A program made the translations under genes and the position numbers. Below, piece after piece: positions 1 through 5,017 of a DNA stretch of 5,017 bases. Every line of letters starts with the position of its first letter. Position 1 is the first letter of the stretch. This DNA is from Ruminococcus sp. UBA5884 (lineage in GTDB: Bacteria; Bacillota; Clostridia; Oscillospirales; Ruminococcaceae): NCBI GenBank assembly GCA_002431975.1, contig DJFA01000081.1, positions 13,394 to 18,410 on the forward strand, written 5' to 3'. The notes below the pieces were generated by a model. The model ran no database searches, was not told where the DNA came from, and saw only the letters and a list, made by a program, of their open reading frames with translations.

Positions 1-18
1 CCAATGGTCGCCCCTACA
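1..18. repeat. Left end copy of GTAGGGGCGA-type inverted repeat
   Basis: The first 18 bases (CCAATGGTCGCCCCTACA) are the exact reverse complement of the last 18 bases (5000-5017). The inner 11 bases, TCGCCCCTACA, also match the outer end of the palindromic element at 72-143, so this is the same repeat family. If the unseen sequence to the left were the mirror half, the full site would be a roughly 29-base hairpin with stem GGTCGCCCCTACA and a 3-base loop; that part is inference. The copy is cut by the window edge, so its true length is unknown. Confidence 0.85.
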
Positions 19-45
19 GAATTAAGGAAAATCCATTGTTTTTAA
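8..45. repeat. Direct repeat, copy 1
   Basis: This 38-base block matches 133-171 in the same orientation, with two substitutions and one single-base gap by my alignment by eye. It begins with the repeat edge TCGCCCCTACA, continues through ATTAAGGAAAATCC and ends in a T-run followed by AA. The two copies start 125 bases apart. The similarity runs well past the GC-rich hairpin edge, so either the mobile or duplicated unit is longer than the hairpin, or the region arose by a local tandem duplication that included the end of murG. Confidence 0.8.
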
Positions 46-71
46 TCATCAAACCAATTTTAATTAACCTG

Positions 72-143
72 TGTAGGGGCGAACTGTGTTCGCCCGTTGG
101 GACATACTGTAAACCGAGCGGGCGAACACAGTTCGCCCCTACA
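72..143. repeat. Nested palindromic repeat (MITE/REP-like) after murG
   Basis: Arms at 72-96 and 119-143 are perfect 25-base inverted repeats around a 22-base centre (97-118). Each arm is also a hairpin: GGGCGAA-CTGTG-TTCGCCC at 77-95 and GGGCGAA-CACAG-TTCGCCC at 120-138. The element could therefore fold as one long stem or as two small stem-loops. The outer ends read TGTAGGGG and CCCCTACA and match the repeats at both window edges. It contains no plausible gene, so if mobile it would depend on a transposase encoded elsewhere. It begins 24 bases past the murG stop and could form a strong structure at the operon mRNA 3' end. No U-tract follows the stem on the minus strand, so it is not a canonical intrinsic terminator. 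The MITE/REP label is by shape only. Confidence 0.85.
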
Positions 144-171
144 GGATTAAGGAAAATCCCATTATTTTTAA
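133..171. repeat. Direct repeat, copy 2, overlapping the murG stop codon
   Basis: This is the second copy of the block at 8-45: TCGCCCCTACA, then GGATTAAGGAAAATCCC, then ATTATTTTTAA. Its first 11 bases are the outer end of the palindromic element at 72-143. Its far end contains the murG stop codon (168-170 on the minus strand) and one base of the last sense codon. Past this point the two copies stop matching: copy 2 continues into murG coding sequence, while copy 1 continues into unrelated AT-rich sequence. Confidence 0.8.
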
Positions 172-1280
172 AGACTCTTGATAACACCCCATATTCTTTC
201 AGGGGTATCGCTTATATACAGCTTTTTAGCATTCAATGACATTTTTTTAAGCTCGTCCTGATTTTCATAGAAATATTTTATCTTTTCAATTATCTTTTCA
301 GATGTGACATCTTTCTGTTCAATAACCACAGCTGCACCGCCTTTTCCGAGTACATTTGCATTATGAAACTGATGATTTCCTGCAACTACCGGTGACGGTA
401 TAAGTATTGAACCTCTGCCGACAGCCTCAAGTTCTGCAAGAGTTGATGCTCCTGAACGGCATATTACTATATCTGCCGCCGCAAGACAGGTATCCATATC
501 ATTTATATATTCTGTTACCCTGAGTCTGCTGCTTTTTGCCGGAATTTTATTTTCAGCAAGGAATTTCGGGAATGTTTCCTTTCCCATTCCTCCGTATCCA
601 TGTATATGATTGATTTTAAGACCATTTGATGTATGCCATTTTATAAGCTGCTGCATTGTTTCATTTATACAGCCTGCTCCGAGGCTTCCGCCGAATGAAA
701 GTATACACATACTGTCATCAAATCCGAGTTCTTTCCTTGCTTCAGCTTTTGATTTGCTGAGCATACCGGCTCTGACAGGCAGACCTGTAACCGTATAGTC
801 AATGCCTTCACTGAAATATTTCAGTGCGTCCTCAACGGTAAGCATAACCTTGTTTACCTTTTTTGCAAGTATCTTGTTTGTTACTCCCGGATATGCATTC
901 TGTTCATGTATCGCTGAGGGTATTCCCATTTCAGCCGCTTTCTGTATAACAGGGCCGCTTACATAGCCTCCTGTTCCTATTGCTATATCAGGTCTGAAAT
1001 CGCTGATTATATGTCTGGCTCTTGTTCCGGCAGTTGTGAGATATGCAGCTGCCTTTATATTTCTTCCTATATTTTTAAGAGTCAGTTTTCTCTGGAAACC
1101 CTTTACTTTTATCGGTGCAAAGTCATATCCCTCCTGCGGTACAAGCCTTGCTTCCATTCCGAATGGTGTTCCTGCAAACAGAAACTGTGAATCCGGTTCA
1201 TGTTCCTTTATTATTGAAGCTATTGCAAGTGCGGGATTGATATGACCGCCAGTGCCTCCTCCGGCTATAAGTACTCTCAT
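168..1280 (-). CDS. murG: UDP-GlcNAc:lipid I N-acetylglucosaminyltransferase MurG
   Basis: MurG adds GlcNAc from UDP-GlcNAc to lipid I, giving lipid II, on the inner face of the membrane (GT-B fold, family GT28). The 370-residue protein has the usual length and all main landmarks: the N-terminal glycine-rich loop GGGTGGH (7-13, with His13 at the conserved active-site position), GTGGYVSGP (102-110), HEQN (125-128), the third glycine loop GGSLGAG (197-203), and the nucleotide-sugar site CRSGASTLAE (274-283, Glu283 at the ribose-binding position) with GNHQFHN (301-307). The ATG start gives MRVLIAGGGTGGH, the normal MurG beginning, and has GGAGA about 9 bases upstream. It follows ftsW by 16 bases and is the last gene of the block. 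Its TAA stop lies inside a duplicated repeat block; the C-terminal sequence up to the stop nevertheless looks natural. Identification is very secure. Confidence 0.97.
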   Translation of the reverse strand: MRVLIAGGGTGGHINPALAIASIIKEHEPDSQFLFAGTPFGMEARLVPQEGYDFAPIKVKGFQRKLTLKNIGRNIKAAAYLTTAGTRARHIISDFRPDIAIGTGGYVSGPVIQKAAEMGIPSAIHEQNAYPGVTNKILAKKVNKVMLTVEDALKYFSEGIDYTVTGLPVRAGMLSKSKAEARKELGFDDSMCILSFGGSLGAGCINETMQQLIKWHTSNGLKINHIHGYGGMGKETFPKFLAENKIPAKSSRLRVTEYINDMDTCLAAADIVICRSGASTLAELEAVGRGSILIPSPVVAGNHQFHNANVLGKGGAAVVIEQKDVTSEKIIEKIKYFYENQDELKKMSLNAKKLYISDTPERIWGVIKSL

Positions 1281-1296
1281 ACTGAAAATTCTCCAA

Positions 1297-2469
1297 TCAT
1301 TTTTCTATTACAGAATGCCTTGATATATTAAGGACTATTCCCATCTGTGCCAGAAGCATTACAAGTGATGTTCCTCCATAGCTGAAAAACGGAAGGCTTA
1401 TTCCTGTATTAGGAATAAAATTGCTTACTACGGCTATATTGAGGAGTGCCTGTATCCCCACCTGAACAGTAAGTCCTATTGCTACAAGCATACCGAATTT
1501 GTCAGGTGCTTTTGATGCTATATAAAGTCCCCTGAATACAAGCATTGCAAACAGAAGTATTACTGTTATTGCTCCGACAAATCCAAGTTCCTCGCATACT
1601 ATTGCAAATACAAAGTCATTTTTTGTTTCAGGAAGATAGAGATATTTCTGTCTTGATTCACCGAGTCCGAGTCCGAACATTCCTCCTGAACCTATCGCTA
1701 TAAGCGACTGACAGGTCTGCCATGTCTTGTCATTTACATCTGCAAACGGGTCAAGCCATGACTGAAATCTTACTGAAAAATAATTCAGCTCTCCGGTTAC
1801 CGTCTTGAATACGACAAATCCGGCTATTGCGGCTGCTCCTGCACCTATCATTGCCGCAAAATGCTTTATTTTTGCTCCGCCTACAAATATCAGTGTAAGT
1901 CCTATCGTACAGATAAGAAGTGTTCCTGAAAGATGAGGCTGTTTGAGCATAAGAACTGCCACTATTCCAAGAAGTGCAAGATACGGCAGTATTCCGTATC
2001 TGAATGTTCCCATTCTGTCATAATGAATTGATATCAGATATGCAAAAAGTATTGTTACTGCAAATTTCATTATCTCTGACGGCTGGAAACTGAAATTTCC
2101 TATCCATATCCATCTCTGTGCTCCGTTTGAAGGCTCAAACAGAAATACAAGACACAGAAGTATCAGCGACACAATATATAGTCCGTATGCAAATATCTTG
2201 TTCTGAAACCAGTGATAATCCCAGAATGTAAGAATTATCATTGCAACAACGCCTATTGCCGCCGACTGCATCTGTTTTATCGCATAGTAAGTTCCAGGAA
2301 GATTCTTGCTTACCGCCCATGCATAGCTGGCTGAAAACATCATTACTATGCCTATTACAAGCAGAGTCATTACAAGAAAAAAGAATGTAAGGTCTATACT
2401 TCCGAGTTTGTTTTTTCTTTTTGCTCTGCGTTCCACACTGAAAAGATTTTTTATTCTGCTTTCAGTCAA
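1297..2469 (-). CDS. ftsW: FtsW/RodA/SpoVE-family lipid II polymerase (SEDS protein)
   Basis: This is an integral membrane glycosyltransferase of the SEDS family, which polymerises lipid II into glycan strands with a partner class B penicillin-binding protein. The 390-residue protein has a basic cytoplasmic N-terminus (RRAKRKNK, 14-21) and about ten hydrophobic segments from residue 27 to 383. Family motifs are NGAQRWI (115-121), QPSE (129-132), KQPHLSGT (176-183), the extracellular loop LPETKNDFVFAIVCEELG (279-296), whose Asp285 aligns with the essential Asp of FtsW and RodA, and the C-terminal signature GISLPFFSYGGTS (356-368). The start is TTG, chosen because AAGGAGG lies 7 bases upstream and the next Met is inside the first membrane segment. 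Position between mraY and murG favours FtsW or its sporulation paralogue SpoVE over RodA; sequence alone does not separate those two. It starts 15 bases after mraY. Confidence 0.93.
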   Translation of the reverse strand: MTESRIKNLFSVERRAKRKNKLGSIDLTFFFLVMTLLVIGIVMMFSASYAWAVSKNLPGTYYAIKQMQSAAIGVVAMIILTFWDYHWFQNKIFAYGLYIVSLILLCLVFLFEPSNGAQRWIWIGNFSFQPSEIMKFAVTILFAYLISIHYDRMGTFRYGILPYLALLGIVAVLMLKQPHLSGTLLICTIGLTLIFVGGAKIKHFAAMIGAGAAAIAGFVVFKTVTGELNYFSVRFQSWLDPFADVNDKTWQTCQSLIAIGSGGMFGLGLGESRQKYLYLPETKNDFVFAIVCEELGFVGAITVILLFAMLVFRGLYIASKAPDKFGMLVAIGLTVQVGIQALLNIAVVSNFIPNTGISLPFFSYGGTSLVMLLAQMGIVLNISRHSVIEK

Positions 2470-2476
2470 ATTCGCT

Positions 2477-2483
2477 CCTCCTT
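2477..2483 (-). promoter_or_regulatory. Ribosome binding site deciding the TTG start of ftsW
   Basis: On the minus strand AAGGAGG is followed by 7 bases and then TTG at 2469-2467. The match to the anti-Shine-Dalgarno sequence is near perfect and the spacing optimal. No in-frame ATG gives a complete N-terminus, so the TTG is well supported. The site begins directly after the mraY TGA stop (2487-2485), an arrangement that would suit translational coupling. Confidence 0.85.
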
Positions 2484-2484
2484 A

Positions 2485-3537
2485 TCAAAGAACGCTCTTT
2501 AACGCCATGGTTGCGAGTATTCCGGCTATTGCTCCAACTGCCGAAAAGCTTATTACTATTTTATATTCGCTGAAACCGCTCATTTCAAAGTGGTGATGTA
2601 TCGGGGACATTTTGAAAATTCTCTTGCCTTTTCCCTTTTCACCGGTCTTTTTATAGTGGATTCTTGCTGTTATCTTGAAATATGTTACCTGTATAACCAC
2701 TGACAATGCTTCACATACATATACTATTCCGATTATGACCATAAGCAGATGCTGATGCATTGCCATTCCTACTGCCACAAATGCTGCTCCGAGGAACATT
2801 GAACCTGTATCTCCCATAAAGCATTTTGCAGGGTGGAGATTCCAGCAGAGAAATCCAAGACAGCCTCCTGCTATTGCTATTGAATAAAGAGATATTTCAG
2901 CCATTCCCATAAATGAGGCACACATTGTAAATGCAAGCATTGATACAACCGTTACAGAACCGCATAAACCGTCTACTCCGTCTGTGAGATTTACTGCGTT
3001 GGTAAGGTATATCATGAAAAGTATCATTATCGGATAGTATAATATGCCAAAATCAACTTCAGCGAATATAAAATTTATTGTTGTGGATTTATCTCCTGTC
3101 ATATGCATTCCAAACAGAAACAATGCCGAAAATATCGCCTGAAAAAGCATTTTCTGCTTTGCGGTAAGTCCGAGATTCTGTTTTTTTACTGCCTTTGTAT
3201 AGTCATCTGCAAAGCCTATTGCACTGAATGACAGCGAATAAAGTATGCATATTGCAAGCCTCCACGAATTCTGTGATGTTTCAGCCGCTGTTACATCAAG
3301 AGTTGTTCCCCTGTATACAGTATATCCGAGCAGACATGAAACTATTGCTCCGAGCATGAACATAAGTCCGCCCATTATAGGAGTCCCCTGTTTGTTTGCG
3401 TGCCATGAAGGGCCGTTTACCGTCTTGATAGGCTGGCCGAAACTTATTTTATGCATGAACGGCACAAGCCATCTCCCGAATATCGCTGATATCGCAAATG
3501 CCAGCAAAGGCACTGCTATCCTTAACCATAATGTCAT
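2485..3537 (-). CDS. mraY: Phospho-N-acetylmuramoyl-pentapeptide transferase MraY
   Basis: MraY transfers phospho-MurNAc-pentapeptide from its UDP carrier to undecaprenyl phosphate, forming lipid I and releasing UMP, in the cytoplasmic membrane. The 350-residue protein has about ten membrane segments and the full motif set: KQGTPIMGG (49-57), FADDYTK (109-115, with the catalytic-site Asp pair 111/112), LGLTAKQK (122-129), NAVNLTDGVDGL (180-191), CFMGDTGS (239-246, with Asp243 at the third essential Asp position) and the cytoplasmic loop motif FKMSPIHHHFE (308-318). These equal the Mg2+ and nucleotide-binding features of structurally characterised MraY. The ATG is preceded by AGGAGG at 8 bases, inside the end of murF. 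It starts only 3 bases after the murF stop and is followed directly by ftsW, not by murD. Function is secure. Confidence 0.97.
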   Translation of the reverse strand: MTLWLRIAVPLLAFAISAIFGRWLVPFMHKISFGQPIKTVNGPSWHANKQGTPIMGGLMFMLGAIVSCLLGYTVYRGTTLDVTAAETSQNSWRLAICILYSLSFSAIGFADDYTKAVKKQNLGLTAKQKMLFQAIFSALFLFGMHMTGDKSTTINFIFAEVDFGILYYPIMILFMIYLTNAVNLTDGVDGLCGSVTVVSMLAFTMCASFMGMAEISLYSIAIAGGCLGFLCWNLHPAKCFMGDTGSMFLGAAFVAVGMAMHQHLLMVIIGIVYVCEALSVVIQVTYFKITARIHYKKTGEKGKGKRIFKMSPIHHHFEMSGFSEYKIVISFSAVGAIAGILATMALKSVL

Positions 3538-3540
3538 TAA

Positions 3541-4896
3541 TTACGCCTCCTGACTGCCGTATACCATATCTATGACTTCTTCAAGCTTCATTCCTCTGCT
3601 GCCCTTGAAAAGAACTGCATCATCAGGCTGAAGATAATTTTTAAGTGCTTCTGCAAGCTGTTTTTTATCATTGATATATTCAGCATCAAGACCAAGCATT
3701 GCTGCTCTTTCAGCGGTAAATCTGCATTCATCGCCATAGCAGAAAATTTTATCCGGCTTTGTTTCATATGCAAATTCTGCAACTTTTTCATGAAGCATTT
3801 TTGACATACTTCCAAGCTCCAGCATACTTCCGAGTACAGCTGTTTTTCTTGGATTTTTAAGCTGTGAAAGAACTGAAAGTGAGGCTTTCATTGAATCCGG
3901 ACTTGCGTTATAGCAGTCAATAATAACTGTCTGCTGACCCTTTTTAACTATATTCTGTCTTAATCCGCAGGCCTTGTATCTGCTGAGTGCAGAGGCTGTT
4001 TCATCAGGTGTAAGACCACATTTTATTCCAATACAGAATGAAGCAAGTGCATTCATTATATTATGTCTGCCTATGCATGGGAGCATTATTTCCTTACTTC
4101 CCTCTCTGTACTGAACTGTGAAGTATACTCTGTCATCTTCTTCTCTTATATCAACGGCTCTGAAATCAGAATCAGGATTTTTTATGCCGTATGAAAGTAC
4201 TTCCCTTCCAAGCTGATATGTAAGCGGATAAAGTGAAACATCATCTGCATTTACAATCAAAGGTGCTGAACCGTCCATACCTCTTAATATTTCAAGCTTT
4301 GCCTGTAAGATTCCCTGCTGTGAATGGAGGTTTTCTATATGCGAAAAGCCTATATTAGTTATGACTCCGATAGTCGGACGTGCAGTCCTTGAAAGTCTTT
4401 CTATCTCTCCGAAATCAGACATTCCCATTTCTATGACTGCTGCCTGATGTTCTGATGTGAGATTGAAAAGAGTTTTCGGCAGACCTATCTCATTATTGAG
4501 ATTTCCTGATGTTTTAAGAGTATTGTACTTTTCAGACAGTACAAGCGATATCATTTCCTTTGTGGTAGTTTTTCCGACGCTTCCTGTAACTCCGACAAGT
4601 ATCGGACTGAATTTGTTTCTGTAATATCCTGCAAGTTCAAGATATGCTTTTCTGGTATTTTCAGTTATGATACAGTCAACGTCCTTTATCTGTCTTTCTG
4701 AAATAACAGCCTCTGCACCATTTTCAACAGCTTTTGCCGCAAAATCATGACCGTCAAATCTGTCACCTTTTATTGCAACAAATACGCTGCCTTTCTTTAT
4801 ATCCCTTGTATCGGTTGAAACTGAAGTTATTTCAGCTTCTTTTTTGATTGTTGTGCCGAGAGCTTCTGCTATCTCGGAAAGCATCATTTTTTCCAT
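3541..4896 (-). CDS. murF: UDP-N-acetylmuramoyl-tripeptide--D-alanyl-D-alanine ligase MurF
   Basis: MurF is the cytoplasmic ATP-dependent ligase that adds D-Ala-D-Ala to UDP-MurNAc-tripeptide. From the chosen ATG the protein is 451 residues, the usual length. The N-terminal UDP-binding domain carries STDTRDIKKGSVFVAIKGDRFDGHDF (27-52). The central ATPase domain has the P-loop GVTGSVGKTTTKE (102-114), NLNNEIGLPKT (132-142), EMGMSDFGEI (156-165), ITNIGFSHIENL (179-190) and GRHNIMNALA (277-286). The C-terminal domain has DCYNASPDSMKASL (327-340), VLGSMLELG (354-362) and KGSRGMKLEE (431-440). The set KGSRGMKLE plus YNASPDSM points to MurF rather than MurC, MurD or MurE. A longer frame opens with TTG at 4914, but the ATG at 4896 has AGGAGA 6 bases upstream and gives a typical N-terminus. 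VLGSMLELG has Ser357 where many MurF proteins have Asp, a minor variant. murF is the first visible gene of the operon. Confidence 0.96.
   Translation of the reverse strand: MEKMMLSEIAEALGTTIKKEAEITSVSTDTRDIKKGSVFVAIKGDRFDGHDFAAKAVENGAEAVISERQIKDVDCIITENTRKAYLELAGYYRNKFSPILVGVTGSVGKTTTKEMISLVLSEKYNTLKTSGNLNNEIGLPKTLFNLTSEHQAAVIEMGMSDFGEIERLSRTARPTIGVITNIGFSHIENLHSQQGILQAKLEILRGMDGSAPLIVNADDVSLYPLTYQLGREVLSYGIKNPDSDFRAVDIREEDDRVYFTVQYREGSKEIMLPCIGRHNIMNALASFCIGIKCGLTPDETASALSRYKACGLRQNIVKKGQQTVIIDCYNASPDSMKASLSVLSQLKNPRKTAVLGSMLELGSMSKMLHEKVAEFAYETKPDKIFCYGDECRFTAERAAMLGLDAEYINDKKQLAEALKNYLQPDDAVLFKGSRGMKLEEVIDMVYGSQEA
3546..3551 (-). promoter_or_regulatory. Ribosome binding site of mraY inside the end of murF
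   Basis: AGGAGG on the minus strand lies 8 bases before the mraY ATG and overlaps the last codons of murF. With only 3 bases between the murF stop and the mraY start, ribosomes finishing murF are well placed to reinitiate on mraY. Coupling is inferred from the layout. Confidence 0.8.
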
Positions 4897-4902
4897 ATAA
4901 AT

Positions 4903-4908
4903 TCTCCT
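4903..4908 (-). promoter_or_regulatory. Ribosome binding site deciding the murF start
   Basis: AGGAGA on the minus strand is followed by the 6-base spacer ATTTAT and then ATG (4896-4894). This selects the ATG over the in-frame TTG at 4914-4912, which lies upstream of the Shine-Dalgarno sequence and would translate through it. Confidence 0.85.
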
Positions 4909-4941
4909 AATCAAAGCGGCAAGCTACCGCCTGAAATCTTA

Positions 4942-4969
4942 ATTATTTTCTGTAATCCGTTCATCTGAA
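4942..4969 (-). promoter_or_regulatory. Weak candidate sigma-A-type promoter before murF
   Basis: On the minus strand TTCAGA (4969-4964) resembles a -35 box, matching TTGACA at four of six positions. It is followed after 16 bases by AATAAT (4947-4942), matching TATAAT at five of six. The predicted start would leave a leader of about 40 bases before the murF ATG. In an AT-rich leader such matches arise easily by chance, and murF may instead be read from a promoter of upstream dcw genes outside the window. Confidence 0.25.
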
Positions 4970-4978
4970 ATTCGGATT
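4954..4978. repeat. Small dyad in the murF leader
   Basis: AATCCG (4954-4959) and CGGATT (4973-4978) form a perfect 6-base inverted repeat around 13 bases. Those 13 bases contain a further short dyad, TTCA-TC-TGAA (4960-4969). The inner part overlaps the candidate -35 box, so an operator is conceivable. No T-run follows on either strand, so it is not an intrinsic terminator. A dyad of this size can be chance. Confidence 0.35.
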
Positions 4979-4999
4979 GAATAATATGAAAATCTGTTT

Positions 5000-5017
5000 T
5001 GTAGGGGCGACCATTGG
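5000..5017. repeat. Right end copy of GTAGGGGCGA-type inverted repeat
   Basis: The last 18 bases (TGTAGGGGCGACCATTGG) are the exact reverse complement of positions 1-18, and their first 11 bases match the outer arm of the element at 72-143. The copy lies about 100 bases upstream of the murF start and is cut by the window edge. The inward flank here does not resemble the flank shared by the two copies near murG, so only the short GC-rich edge is common to all copies. Confidence 0.85.

Noticed and set aside
72..143. Palindrome as a canonical Rho-independent terminator of the operon
   Set aside because: The stem is strong but no run of U follows it on the murG strand. It may shape the mRNA end, but it does not fit the standard model.
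72..143. CRISPR array or dif-like recombination site
   Set aside because: There are no regularly spaced short direct repeats with unique spacers, and the sequence does not resemble the conserved XerCD dif core.
36..239. Plus-strand 67-codon open frame across the repeats and the end of murG
   Set aside because: It runs through the palindromic element and antisense to murG, resembles no protein I know and has no convincing ribosome binding site. It is open by chance.
2135..2596. Short open frames antisense to or out of frame with ftsW and mraY (2135-2320 minus, 2348-2596 plus)
   Set aside because: They overlap genes with complete conserved motifs and lack any recognisable domain or initiation signal.
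3144..3160. Hairpin AAAGCA-GAAAA-TGCTTT followed by T residues on the minus strand, terminator-like
   Set aside because: It lies in the conserved LTAKQKMLFQA region of mraY, the stem is only six mostly A/T pairs, and termination there would cut the operon. It follows from the coding sequence.
4897..4914. Six-codon N-terminal extension of MurF from a TTG at 4914
   Set aside because: The extension would be translated through the AGGAGA sequence that serves the ATG at 4896, and the shorter protein has a typical MurF start.
4911..5015. Minus-strand frame open from the window edge to a TGA 14 bases before the murF ATG, possibly the tail of an upstream gene
   Set aside because: It is only about 34 codons, starts inside the repeat edge, has no similarity I recognise to a MurE C-terminus, and is short enough to be chance. 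Sequence beyond the window would be needed to revive it.

Overview
The window is a minus-strand block of four peptidoglycan precursor and division genes. In transcription order, reading from high to low coordinates, they are murF, mraY, an ftsW/spoVE-family gene and murG. All four are full length with intact signature motifs and are packed 3, 15 and 16 bases apart. They look like one polycistronic piece of a dcw (division and cell wall) cluster. The gene order, strong AGGAGG-type ribosome binding sites, a TTG start and AT-leaning codon choice suggest a Gram-positive Clostridia member. A Ruminococcus/Oscillospiraceae-like gut bacterium is my best guess, made from general resemblance and not from any search.

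Layout: 5000-5017 is the edge of a GTAGGGGCGA-type repeat. 4897-4999 is the murF leader, with a weak promoter candidate and a small dyad. 3541-4896 is murF, 2485-3537 mraY, 1297-2469 ftsW and 168-1280 murG. 1-167 is non-coding and rich in repeats: an end repeat (1-18), a 38/39-base direct repeat (8-45 and 133-171), and a 72-base palindromic element (72-143) with perfect 25-bp arms, each arm a small hairpin itself.

The genes cover consecutive late steps. MurF adds D-Ala-D-Ala to complete UDP-MurNAc-pentapeptide. MraY moves phospho-MurNAc-pentapeptide to undecaprenyl phosphate (lipid I). MurG adds GlcNAc (lipid II). The FtsW/SpoVE protein is expected to polymerise lipid II into glycan strands. 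murD, which commonly lies between mraY and ftsW/spoVE in Gram-positive clusters, is absent from that junction.

The genes themselves are ordinary and I see no undescribed system in them. The unusual part is the repeat family. The first and last 18 bases are perfect inverted copies of each other, a related nested palindrome sits directly after murG, and the murG stop codon lies inside a block duplicated with that repeat. The window ends probably reflect an assembly breaking inside repeats, not the ends of a mobile element, but the sequence alone cannot settle this.
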